The notes under the pieces: model-generated | The model's database searches: none | The model's input: the letters and a program-made list of their open reading frames with translations, nothing else | Told to the model about the DNA's origin: nothing | NCBI GenBank assembly: GCA_905250125.1 | Contig: CAJNOL010000209.1 | Location: 62,001 to 126,000, forward strand | Source of the DNA: Rotaria sordida | Taxonomy: Eukaryota > Rotifera > Eurotatoria > Philodinida > Philodinidae | Direction: 5' to 3' | Length of the DNA stretch: 64,000 nt | Shown: positions 13,380 through 24,181 of the stretch, piece by piece | Layout of the letters: the number at the start of each line of letters is the position of its first letter | How positions within the stretch are numbered: the first letter of the stretch is position 1 | Position numbers and translations under genes: made by a program

Positions 13380-13385
13380 AATAAA
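13380..13385 (+). promoter_or_regulatory. Possible polyadenylation signal of the GLD2-like gene (AATAAA)
   Basis: A canonical hexamer lies 54 nt after the stop codon, in the 115 bp space shared with the convergent BUD31 gene. With stops this close, the two 3' UTRs probably overlap. Confidence 0.4.
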
Positions 13386-13441
13386 ACGAAAGATACAAAA
13401 AACAAAAAAGAAAAGAAGCAAAGAAAAAATTTACATAATTA

Positions 13442-13998
13442 TTAACCCGAACATCCACGACATCCACAATGAACACATTCAACAACTTTGCCTTCTTCTA
13501 ATTTTTCTTTTGGTACACGACAAATACATTTTTTATTAAAATTTGTATCACGTGGTTGAATACATCGAAGACAACAAAGATTTTCGTAACCTTGTTTTTT
13601 CCATTGTGCTAAAACGAAAAACAAAAAAAAAAAACAATTTTTCTCTTACAAAATTAAATTCTCATCTTACCAATTAAATTTTTATCACCAATCGATTGTT
13701 TTAAACAATAATCATATAATTCTTTATTTATTGTCTTACGTTTATAATAAAGATCATAGATATAACGTGATTTTTGATGATGAATTTTAAATATAGGCCA
13801 TAATGTTTCAACTTTACGTTTACCGTCATGTGGTGCTAATTCAGCTTCACGCATTTTAGCTTCTAATTCATCTAATGTTGGTTCAATTAAATCCCTAAAA
13901 ATTATATTTTTAAATACAAAAAAAAAAAAACATCACATTATAATTAACACTTACCATCCATCGGGTGGTGGTTTTGAAGTTTTTCGTACTTTAACCAT
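13442..13998 (-). CDS. BUD31: BUD31 (G10) spliceosome-associated protein
   Basis: Three exons: 13955–13998, 13671–13894, 13442–13608 (435 nt, 144 residues, the usual family length). The N-terminus [20 protein letters not shown] and the Cys-rich C-terminus are near-identical to the family: [12 protein letters not shown] and [12 protein letters not shown], nine cysteines forming a zinc cluster. BUD31 is a nuclear component of the activated spliceosome (Bact/C complexes). Both introns are short (about 60 bp). The start is the conserved Met. It converges with the GLD2-like gene and lies about 270 bp from the NUP153-like 3' end. Confidence 0.97.
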
Positions 13999-14264
13999 TT
14001 TAAAATAATCTACAAGATAATTGTATTATTAGAACTTTAGTTTTATTTATTAATTTCTTGTTTTTCTGTTCTTTTCATTACTCTTGTGAAACAAAAAACG
14101 AAAAAAAGCAAAAACAAAAAAACAAAAAAAAAAAAAGACTATTACATTCCTTTCTTTTCAAGCAAAGCATACAATTGAGAGACATAAAGAACAAGAAAAA
14201 AAAACACACACACAGAAAAAGTATGATAGTCAATAATATTGTTTAAAGATTTGATTTTTTCTTT

Positions 14265-17200
14265 TTAATTTCTTTGTCGACGTTTAGCTCTGAGCATTTG
14301 ACGTGAACCCTTTGATGCATCATCATTCGTAATACTGAAAGGACTAAAATAGAAAAATAAACAATAACAACAATTAAAATATAATATGAAGAAGTCACGA
14401 AGAAAGTTCCTCAATTGATGAATCACTTTGAGGTAGTGTCCTGCAACCAGGTCGGATGTGAAAAGTTATACCCGTGCAGGACACTACTTCGGAGTTTGTA
14501 CTATGTGCATCAGATAGACCCTAATGAGTTGTGAATACCTTGAAAACAGTTCAGGTTCTTAGCTTATTGTTGCACTTTTACAGTAATTTTTAAGTCGATA
14601 CCGTAGCTCAAACTGGTAATTGTCGTTTAAACTCATATTGGGCATACAACAAAGTCTTAATGGGACTAACAAAACGACCATAACTCGACTTCAAAGGTCC
14701 ATGAAGGATTTTTTTTATAGTTGTATCTCAGGATAGGAACAACGAAAAAGAGTTTTCCTAGTGTTTCTGAGGAGGATCCCCGACATTGACTTAAAAAATA
14801 GCGTAAAAATGGAATAACTTAATAACAATAAACTAAAGATCCGAGCTCTTCTCAGCGCATTTGAGTCTACATGATACTCATAGTCTCGGCTTAAAAACGA
14901 TTAATGAGTTGAAGGATTTTCCTCATTAGATTATTAGGTTTTTTTTTACTTTGAAGGGTCAATTGTAGAACCAGATGAAGTTGATGTCGAAAATGGATTA
15001 TTAGTGACTGGCATAGATGTTGTCCCAGTTGCTTGAAATGGAGTAGAAGCAGTCGATGTTGTACCAAAATTAAATGAACTCGATGATCCAACGGACGATA
15101 ATGCAGATGGAGCAATACCGAATGCTGGTACTGTTGATGCTTGAGGTGCAAATGAAAAACCGCCAGTAGGAACGGCTGATGTTGTTGAAGTTTGAATAGG
15201 ATTTGTTGTTGTATTTGATGTAGATCCAAAACCAAATGTAAATGGTGCACTATTTGACGAACTTGGAATTTTATCAACTGATGTTGAAGTTATTCCAAAT
15301 GGAGTTGTACCAAATAATGGTAATCTCGAAGGACTAGCAACAGCAGAAGTAAATCCAAATGGAGGATTACTTTGTGTTGTTGCCAAAGTAGATGGAAAAC
15401 TAAAACTACTAGTACCGAATTGAAATGGAACTGATGTTGTACTTGTTGTTGGCAATGCCAAAAACGAATTTGTCGTTGAAGAAGCTGATGTTATTGTTGA
15501 GGGATCAAAGAAAATTGGATTTATTACTGAAGATGATGTAGTCGGTTCTTGTGTAAGTGAAACTGACTGATCGGATGATATAGGAGCAGCTGTTGTTGTT
15601 GTTGTTATCATTGAAGTACTACCAAATGGTGCAAAAGGTAGTTGTTTGGAAGATGACATTATCGCAACTGAAGGAGTAGTAGAACTTGTAACTGCTGTAG
15701 TAAGACTTGTTGATGATACCGAAGAAAAAGGCTGAAGTGTTGTACCAATTTGAAAAGGATTATTTGTACTAGTAGTTGAAAAACTTTCTTTAGTTGTTGC
15801 TGTGCCAAATACGGGTAGTGTGCTATTAGGTGCAGGATTTTCTTTAGTTACTACCACTGGTGATACAACTGGTGTTATGCCAAATTGAGGACGAAAAGCA
15901 TTAGTTGACATAGGATTTTCTTGAGTTGTTGTTGTTATACCAAATTGTGGAGCAGCAATGATCACTGAACTTTCTTTAGTTGTTGTTGCACCAAATTGCG
16001 AAGCAGCAGTGATCACTGGAGTTTCTTTAGTTGTCGTTATACCAAATTGCAGAGCAGTAGTAACCACTGGACTTTCTTCAGTTGCTGTTGTACCGAATTG
16101 CGGAGCAGCAGTGATCGCTGACCTTTCTTTAGTTGCTGTTGTACCGAATTGCGGAGCAGCAGTGATCACTGGAGTTTCTTTAGTTGCTGTTATGCCAAAT
16201 TGCGGCGCAGCAGTAATCACTGAACTTTCTTTAGTTACTGTTGTGCCGAATTGCGAAGCAGCAGTGATCACTGGATTTTCTTTAGTTGTTGTTATACCAA
16301 ATTGCGGAGCAGCAGTAATCACTGGACTTTCTTTAGTTGTTGTTGTACCGAATTGCGAAGCAGCAGTGATCACTGGATTTTCTTTAGTTGATGTTATACC
16401 AAATTGCGGAGCAGCAGTGACCATTGGACTTTCTTTAGTTGTTGCTGTACCGAATTGCGGAATAGCAGTGATTACTGAACTTTCTTTAGTTGTTGTTGCA
16501 CCGAATTGCGGAGCAGTAATGATTGCTGAACTGAACTGCGGAGTAGCAGTGACTACTGAACTTCCTTTAGTTATTGTTGCACCGAATTGCAAAGCAGTAG
16601 TAGCGATCCCTGGACTTTCTTTAGTTGTTTGATTAATAATAGTGGTAGTAGGTGTAGGTATAGTTGATTCTTTTTCGATTGTTATTGTTGATTGAATCGC
16701 TAAATTAAGAGAAAGATAAACAGAAATAATCATTTCATATTCTAATTAAATTTACTGACCACTTAATTTTTTATAATTCGGATTAATACCATGACAAAGT
16801 GAACATGATGCTGTTTGTGCTGGATGTTCTTTAGTACATGAAGGACATTTCCAAATTGATTGAATAGGATGTAATGATGACAAAGGAAGTGTTGGTATTT
16901 TTGATATTATATTAGTATTTGTATTAATATTTGATTTTTCGATAGGAGTAGAACTAATTGATTCAGTACATTTTTCTGGATATTTTTTAGCATATTCTTC
17001 TTGTGCTCGAGCAAATTTTGGCCATGAAAATGGTGTAACGTTACCAAGTACCTTTTAAATGAAATTTTTAATTCTTCTTAATAGTCTTTTGATTCTTACT
17101 TTAGGTTTGGTAATATCAATTGTTGGTAATGGTGATTGTATTTTTTCAATTGTTATCGAACTATTTGTTTGAATTGATGAATCTGTTTGAGTAGATGATT

Positions 17201-19629
17201 GAATTTTTTCAGTAGTTGGTACTGATAATGCTTCATATTGAATATCAGCTGGTGGAAATGCACGTTGAAGTTTTTTATTTGATTCTTTAGAATTTTCAAT
17301 AATTAAAATCTATGTAAAAAAAAAAATAATCATTTTTTTTTAAAGTTTTAAAAGATTATTAACTTACATTACATTGAATACCACATTCTTTTTCTTGTAC
17401 TTTTGTTCGATTTAATTCCGAAGTATTTGTTTTTAATTTATGTTCATCAGTTGTTGACATAGATAATCTTAAAGAAAAGAAATGAATAATTATAAATTGA
17501 AGATAAGATAAGATTTTACAGTTCATTATCACGTGTACGATTAAATCGTATACAATCTTGTAAAGTTCGTCGACGAAGTCTTTCAATATAGGGTAAACGA
17601 TGTGAATTAATTGATGCATAATTAACACCAAACATTTGTCGTTCACTTGATAACTAAAATTTTACATAAAAAAATATCAAAAATATTTGAGATTAAATTT
17701 TTTATTTTTATTTTTCTTACTAATCGATTTTTATTTGTTAATGTTGCTGATGATTGTTGACTATTTGGTGTAGTTAATTGTGGTCGATCAGTTAGACTGG
17801 TTGCAAGTAAATAATTTGCTGAAAATTCATCGGATTTAAGATTTGTTGTTTCAGTTGGTTTCTATAAAATAAAATATATTGGTGAAACTTGGTATAGATG
17901 TTTGGCGCACGAAATAGAGCTGGTTGTGAGATTAATAAAAAACAAATTTCATGCCGTCATACCTTACCGCTCAGGAGCCAAGCTCAAAAAAACAGTACGG
18001 GAAGTATTTTAATTTCTTATAAGAAACTTTCTGTCTGTATGGGCAGATAGGTATTCACTTGTATTATTACATCATTCTTGAACTAATATTATAATAATAA
18101 AATTTTGACAAGAACTATTTGTATTACGATAACATCAGATCATATTTCTTTCTTGTCTCTTTTAATTAGAGTATACAAAAAGTAGTGTTAACAATATCAT
18201 CAAATAATCGTCGTGATTATCGATACAAAATTTTATTCATTGAATCTATTTATCGAAATTTTTTTCTTTATTCTTCTTTATTTAAACTGTTTATATAGTT
18301 AAATAGTATCAGATCCGGAGAATTAGGTGAATATAACATTATTATTATGTCTTCCGATTCAAAATAATTGAACATATTATGTCACATTAGAAACGAGTAA
18401 GTATTATAGAGAGAATAGAGAATATATTTCGAAGACAAACATGATCTGATGTTATCGTAACACAAATAGTTCTTATCGAAATTTTATTATTATGATATTA
18501 GTTGAAGAATGATATAATAGTATACGCAAATAGAGTGTCGTTTTTACTATCAGTTCATATAGAACGAAAATTTCTTATAAGGAATTAAAATATCTCCGTC
18601 ATTACTTTTGTTACGACCTAAGTGTTTTGAACTTCAAGTTTATCTAACATTGATGATTCAATTAGAAAATTTCATTTCCTCATCTGAAGAACTATGCATA
18701 TATCTATCAATACGAACAATAATAACTCTCTAGAATGAAGTATAAATATATAACAATAGATTATACTACCAACCATTACCTTTCTATTTGTTATACTATT
18801 CAACAAGAATAATAAATTAATTTTTTCAACTCTCAAACATCTTCAAGAATCAAAACTATTTTAATGAAATTCGAATTTTTTGAGGTGGGAGGCTTGCTTT
18901 AAGGAAAAAAAAATTTTTTACTTACTCGATTATCAGTAGAAAAAAGTGGTGATTTTGATGGATCATAAGTTGATGTAATATTAAAACGTTTTGTAGATGA
19001 TATTACTCGATCAATTCTTTCATTAGATGTTGTACGATCAATTCGACGATTTGATAATGAACTAATACTGTGTGTTGAAGCTATTCGAAATAATAATAAT
19101 AATGATTGATAAAAAGAATTAAACTTATACTTGGATATAAAGATTTTTTTTCACTTTCATGATAACCATTTGTAGTATGAATCTGTTGAAAATTAGTTGT
19201 ACGACGTCGTTTTTTTTGTTGTTCAATTTCTTTTAAAGTTTGTTCAGTTGATGATACATTTTGATTCTTATCTTCATCATCAGTCAATTGTGATTCATCG
19301 TCTCTGATAGGCTGATGAAGATCTAAATGAATTTAAAAAGTTTTCAATTATTTTATTAATAAAAATAATCTTCAAATATTTGAATTTTCTTACATTTTGA
19401 TTTTGATATTATTATTTGACTATTTGTTGTAGTACTTGCAATTGTTTCATTTTGTTGTTCATCATTATTTTCTTCAATAGAAATTGTTCGTTTTCGTTTC
19501 TAAAATCAAATTGATAGTGAATATAAAAAAAAACCTATTGTGAACATTTTTGTTTTGACCTACAGGGCTATCTGTGAATAAGAATGATGGTTGAAAAAAT
19601 TTCGAAACAACATCTTTGACTATATCCAT
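14265..19629 (-). CDS. NUP153: NUP153-like FG nucleoporin with RanBP2 zinc finger
   Basis: Eleven exons: 19564–19629, 19394–19499, 19131–19322, 18926–19080, 17721–17861, 17520–17653, 17368–17467, 17100–17309, 16760–17051, 14950–16699, 14265–14343; 3225 nt, 1074 residues, in frame. The order of parts fits Nup153: a short amphipathic start (MDIVKDVVSKFFQP), basic low-complexity N-terminal third, one RanBP2-type zinc finger near residues 432–460 (W-x-C-P-x-C…C-x-x-C), a long FG region (466–1048) and a basic tail (LRAKRRQRN). Vertebrate Nup153 has four fingers; here only one is seen. Known role of the family: nuclear-basket nucleoporin binding importins and Ran. The FG part contains a 17-residue tandem array. 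The donor of exon 9 is ambiguous by 3 nt. Another Ser/Thr-rich FG nucleoporin cannot be excluded. Confidence 0.8.
14394..14930. mobile_element. Inverted-repeat element in last NUP153-like intron
   Basis: The left end (14394–14575) and right end (about 14826–14930, inverted) share a terminal module starting GA(A/G)GAAAGTCC and running on to TTCTTAGCTTATTG. A single copy of the same module lies at 62255–62370. The left end alone carries a ~60 bp palindromic insert (see the separate entry). No ORF is present. It fits a non-autonomous DNA transposon with ~100 bp inverted termini. Confidence 0.65.
14433..14487. repeat. Hairpin with 13 bp perfect arms
   Basis: GTAGTGTCCTGCA (14433–14445) is exactly inverted at 14475–14487. 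It sits inside the left terminus of the surrounding element and is missing from the related copies at 14826–14930 and 62255–62370, so it appears to be a small later insertion. Confidence 0.75.
15910..16620 (-). repeat. 51 bp tandem minisatellite coding FG repeats of the NUP153-like gene
   Basis: About 14 imperfect units of 51 bp encode 17-residue units of the form (P/S)QFG-(I/T)TTTKE(N/S)P-VIT-AA. Neighbouring units alternate between PQFG-I…KEN and SQFG-T…KES types for part of the array, giving a 102 bp higher-order unit. One unit near the N-terminal side is shortened (PQFSSAIITA). Unit length is a multiple of three, so expansion keeps the frame; it also keeps the opposite strand open over 15958–16632. 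Confidence 0.9.
17950..18630. mobile_element. Fold-back element in NUP153-like 1.06 kb intron
   Basis: The left arm 17980–18160 is repeated inverted at about 18430–18620 (for example TACGATAACATCAGATCAT shared by both, and TTAATTTCTTATAAGAAA against TTAATTCCTTATAAGAAA). The arms are about 180 bp with an AT-rich centre. No coding sequence. Boundaries are approximate. Confidence 0.65.
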
Positions 19630-21719
19630 TTTACTCTAGAAATAAATAATAATTAGATAAAAATCTAAAATTTAAATATCAAAATGATTATAACAATTAT
19701 CAAGGAATGACATTATTTTACAAGCAAACAAACATGCAAAAGATAAACAATAGAACTAATAAATTAATAATAATACTTACGTATAAAAAAGAAATCAAAA
19801 TTACAATAATAAATCAATTTAATAGTTAAAGAATGAAATTACAAAATCAAACATTAGAATATTCATAACTATGTCGTAACAAAAATAAATGAATCACTCT
19901 CAACCACTAATGATGTTGTGTTATTGTTGTCTTGGGAAATAAAATCCAAACCTAACGAGGAAGTAATACCATCATGAAATACATTATGGATACCAATAAA
20001 ATCGATTGAAGAGTTATAATTGAACTAATATTCAAATTATTATATAAATAAATTAGTACTATGATAATAACACAATAAGAGAACATTTTTGACGTTCTAG
20101 TTATAGATGTCGCTCGTATCTTAAGAGAAGAATTGATCGGTGTTACTCTAGAAGAGTGCGAGTTGCCATCTTACAAAATCATAAGAATTGTCCGTTATAC
20201 AGCAATATTTGGTTGTGGTTCAGACTGTAACTGTTGTATACATAGTAGGCTCAGAATAGAAAGTCCGAAAAATGTTACATGTTTAATTAACATTGATATT
20301 CAGGTCAAGAAATACGGGCCGATTCCAGCAGGAAACCGATGAAAGTTGAAAGCAGTATTCCAGCGTTTTCCTGCATCTTTTCGCTCGATTCCAGTGAGCT
20401 TCGATTGTTTACGGAGCTCGTAATCTTTGACTTGGGTGCCAAAGATATTGATAAATAGAATAACTAATCTAAATCAATGTAGCAACTAGTCATAGCAATG
20501 TGAAAAAAATGAACTTCATTCTCTATCAATCATAAGACAATGATCAATATGAAAACGAAACACGAAATAATAGGCATCACATGAATCATCTTGAAAGAAA
20601 TATTCTTATGCCAGGCTTATATAGAACACTATTTTTCGACAATTAATCGATGCTTTTCATTTCTATTTTCAGTTTGAATACTGAAGTAAAAGAGAATTTA
20701 ATGATGAAAACTCAAGCTAATCAAAGCATAAGCAATGTTTGTTTGATAATAATGTTTATGATTGATGTTAAATGCATGAAGTTAATGAGAAACATTGCTT
20801 TGTGATATGAACAATAGTAAATCAATCAGTCGATTTAATCTTACAAAAAAAAGGAGGAACAACATAAGTAGTTTTGAGTATTTTATTCTTATGGATATTA
20901 TGGTTACTTCAAACAAGATTCAAGATAAAATAACTTAAATGTTTGTATATGGAAAGTTTATTGACCTTGTAGACGTATGAAATGTTTGGATAATCATTTT
21001 TTAACGGTCACTCGTATTTTTGTAATTGACATTAAATGTTAATCATATCTAAAAACATGAAATTTTCATTGTGATATTCTAGCAGCAACTGAATAACATT
21101 GATTCTATAGAATTCAACTACATATAGATATCACTCGTAAGCAATAGATGAATTCTTAATTTAACCAAGAATATTAAAGATAGGTGGTTTTTATAAGAAA
21201 AAGTCATATCAAATAGATGAATGTGCTGACTAGTTGGTAACATTCTTTAGTTTGTTTGAATATGTGTTCCTTTGTAGGTTGCTTTCTTTTTTGTTGGATA
21301 TGTATCTGCCGTATATAAATATTTGTGTAGTGTGGTTTTATGTACTTAGGTCCAATGAAACGGCGTCGTAAACGGGCTGAAACAGCTATAAAACGACGAT
21401 TAACGATGTAAAACGTCGATAAACGGTGCCGTAATCCATAATACCAGATTATGGAAGCAAAATCGGGAAAAAACGACGGCCATTTTCTAGCGATAGACAC
21501 AGCTCGTAATACGGTATGACGGATTACGGCGAAATAAGGCCAAAATTAATGCAGTAATTCGCCGTTTTATAGCTGTTTCAGGCCGGATAAGACGCCATTT
21601 CCGACGGCCGGAATGATCTTCCTGCGAAAAGGTTATGTGTTAATTCTTATGAGCATTTGATTTATTCGTCAGTATTAATTAAAGTTTGTAACCAATATTT
21701 TGTTGCTTATATAAACTAA
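19630..21719. other. Intergenic region upstream of NUP153-like gene
   Basis: About 2.1 kb without a supported gene. A short open frame at 20133–20342 has no recognisable content. The region holds the GC-richer palindrome at 21358–21600. The first few hundred bases should include the NUP153-like promoter. Confidence 0.45.
21358..21600. mobile_element. GC-richer palindromic element (~240 bp)
   Basis: The ends are inverted copies: AAACGGCGTCGTAAACGGGC…TGAAACAGCTATAAAACG at the left against the reverse complement of 21555–21600 (AAATGGCGTCTTATCCGGCC…TGAAACAGCTATAAAACG). Internal CGGTGCCGTAATCC / CGCCGTAATCC is inverted too. The base composition stands out from the AT-rich surroundings, which suggests a recently inserted MITE. 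Confidence 0.7.
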
Positions 21720-22520
21720 TTGTTGCATCTGTTTTACCGTTTAAAAATGTCTTTCACAAGATGCGATAAACAGCATATCATGAATGAAATTTCACAATTG
21801 CTCGATAATAAAGAGCAGCAGCTAGCTGAAGCAAATAAAACAATATCAAAGAAAGCAGAAAAACTTATTCAAATTGAAGAAAACAATAAATCACTTGAAA
21901 ATGAAAAGAAGATGCTTGAAAATGGAAAAAGTATACTTGAAAATAAAAAAAAAGGCACTTGAAAATCAAATCCTAGCCGACTCTCCCCAGCAAAATCATC
22001 GGAGAGTCCCCTGAAAAATGAAAAATCCATTTCGTGACTCCCCGGGAGAGTTGTATATTCCAGGATCCCGCTAAAACTTCCCGGGAGTCCACAAATTTTA
22101 GTGAGTCCCTCTAAAATTTTCATAAATTTGAATTTTTCAGAGAATTCCAATGGTGACTTCTGGAGAGGCCCTAATAATACTCATCAATTCCCTGAGGAAT
22201 TCCTAGGAAGTTCCTGTGAAGTCCCTGAACCCCTCTTAACTCCCACAGGAACTCACGATAGGGATTTCCCCGAGATTCTTCTAGGGAGTCTCAACTAGGG
22301 AAATAACTTACTTGCCAACGAAAAGAAAACATTTGAAAATCAAAACAATTTATTTGCAAATGAAAAGAAAACACTTGGAAATCAAGATAACTTGTTTGCA
22401 AATGAAAAGAAATTACTTGAAAATCAAATTTGAATGATGCAAGAAAAATATGAACAAGAATTAAATATAAACAAGTTTACTTTGAAGAAAATCTTTGCAG
22501 ATAATCATATTTGAAAATTC
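21720..22520 (+). pseudogene. Broken coiled-coil protein ORF with 14-residue repeats
   Basis: The frame opens at 21720 or, more likely, at the second ATG (21747; MSFTRCDKQHIMNE…) and encodes a heptad-rich coiled coil with repeated …ENEKK-(M/T)LEN(G/Q)… units. A run of nine A at about 21946–21954 throws the frame to a stop at 21962. Just beyond, a 330 bp inverted-repeat element interrupts the same repeat tract. After the element the tract resumes (22301–22430) as three 42 bp units coding NNLLANEKKTFENQ-like repeats, then meets a TGA at 22432–22434 and runs on in frame to a second TGA at about 22513. I recognise no family. Likely a dead gene or fragment; a cytoskeletal or bacterial-like repeat protein are both possible. 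Confidence 0.6.
21971..22300. mobile_element. 330 bp TIR element inserted in the coiled-coil ORF
   Basis: The left terminus TCCTAGCCGACTCTCCCC pairs with the reverse complement of the right terminus (CCCTAGTTGAGACTCCC). The interior is GC-richer than the surroundings, has repeated CCCGGGAG/GGAAGTTCC-like motifs and no convincing ORF. Coiled-coil repeats continue on both sides, showing that it split a formerly continuous frame. A short A-rich duplication (AAAT/AAA) flanks it, too low in complexity to define a target-site duplication. Confidence 0.7.
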
Positions 22521-24181
22521 GTTCCCTTAATGTTTGCTGCACCGATGTATATCTACCTGATTTATCGAAAATAATGATTTGACCAATTATTCTTGTACAT
22601 TACATAGGATGGTTAAAAAGTTCTCGGAATTCGCTGTATTTTATTCAAGAAAATGACATTTCGCCCATTTTGCTACACCATATATTATAGGTAGGGTGTG
22701 AGTGTGGATGTGACGAGAAGATCTACACCGACACACACACACCCAATCTACGATAGAAGTATCCTAGGATAAAAAATGAGGATAACTATTGCAGTATCCA
22801 TGCATTATATATTTCGCCATTATTGAACAATAATGTTTTTAGCCATGATATTTGGTGAGTCGATAGTACCGTAGGTATTCTATAGACTGACATACTCAGA
22901 AGCACTTTACGGCATTTTAAGTCCTATACAAGTATTTCACAACTTCTAGATATACTCTTTGCATTGTAAGCACGATTTCTGTTGCTTATGAACTACCTAT
23001 GAGCTTCCACTTTAGAACTAAGCACAACTGACTTCTAGCTACGGAGAGCAAAAATTTTCAAAACTTTGAGATTTTTCTTTTGACCCAAACAAAACCATTT
23101 TCTGGTGTATATATAAGCTAATTTGGATAAAATTACGATCCACTCGCAGAAAAGCTACTCAATAGGCGATCACTGATTTGACTAATTTATGTATATATCT
23201 ATAAAACAAAGTGTTGATGAATTTCTAATAAATTTGTTCAAAATAATATTGTTCCATTCTCGAGATATTCAAATTTTTTTGAGAGTGCTATCATCACATA
23301 AAACACATTTTTATTGCAGTTTTTGTGATAGTCATATCTCATCAAGGATATATTCGTTGATCTTGAAATTTTGACTATGAATGCATCTCATGTTTAAGTA
23401 TGTCTCAAAAAAATATCAGTTGAAATAAATGAATTGTTGGAAAGTTGACCAATACTGTGCAGTATATATAGAAAAAGTGTGATTGTTTGGTATTTTGTGC
23501 ACATACATATCTCAAGAGCAGATAAAGTTAAAGGTGTAACAATTGTGAAAAGATTTGTCAACGACGGTGGCTTATGTGAGTTTCAATATCGATCCGTAGC
23601 AAATGAACACAATACTGAAAGATACTTACTTTCAAGATAAAATGGCTAGTGCGTTCGCTTTAGCGACATGCACATAAAGCGAACGTTTTTCAATGTCAAT
23701 TTTCTACCACTCATTACTCAACTATTTTGACAGCTACGAATTCTTTCTTCATATAAAAAGATGCGACATTTTTATGCTCTTTTCCATAATATAAAAATAA
23801 AAGTTTTAGGATGTAAAATGACGGAGATATGAGAGAAACAATGCACACACAAATTCTACTAATTTATTCGTTCATTGAATTATGATGAGTTTGATCAATG
23901 AGAGAACGATCATATCGAATATGTATCAGAATTTAATAACATTGCATCAGAGTTGTAAAGCAATACATTAGAATTCTATTAAAAAGAAATGTGTACATCG
24001 TTCGTTTCCTCTCAATGCATTTTGATCCTAATGTTCGAATTATTTTTCTATGAACAATTTTTTGAATGTTTCATTTATTAAAAACAAAAAAAAAAGAATT
24101 AAATTAATATAGATATATTTTCTAAAAATTATAAATTATATGATAATCTATCATTTGAAAAAAACTGCATATTATCAGAAT
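22521..24181. other. Gene-free stretch with small hairpins
   Basis: No coding exon supported. It contains an imperfect GT/CA-rich hairpin (about 22693–22744) and an 11 bp perfect-arm hairpin CGTTCGCTTTA at 23652–23662 with 23675–23685. The 24095–24181 end belongs to the inverted duplication described separately. Confidence 0.45.

Noticed and set aside
14058-14246. 62-codon Lys/Asn-rich plus-strand frame between BUD31 and the NUP153-like gene
   Set aside because: It consists of A-rich homopolymer tracts in a short intergenic spacer.
15958-16632. 224-codon open frame on the plus strand opposite the NUP153-like FG array
   Set aside because: It exists because 51 bp repeat units keep all frames in register; its product is a monotonous repeat (…VVVIPNCGAAVITG…) and the opposite strand has a fully supported gene.
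20133-20342. 69-codon plus-strand frame upstream of the NUP153-like gene
   Set aside because: No domain, no conserved pattern and no splice partners; within chance length for this composition.
22693-22744. GT/CA-rich tract considered as telomere-like repeat
   Set aside because: Only a short imperfect GTGTGAGTGTG…CACACACAC hairpin with no tandem G-rich telomere unit.
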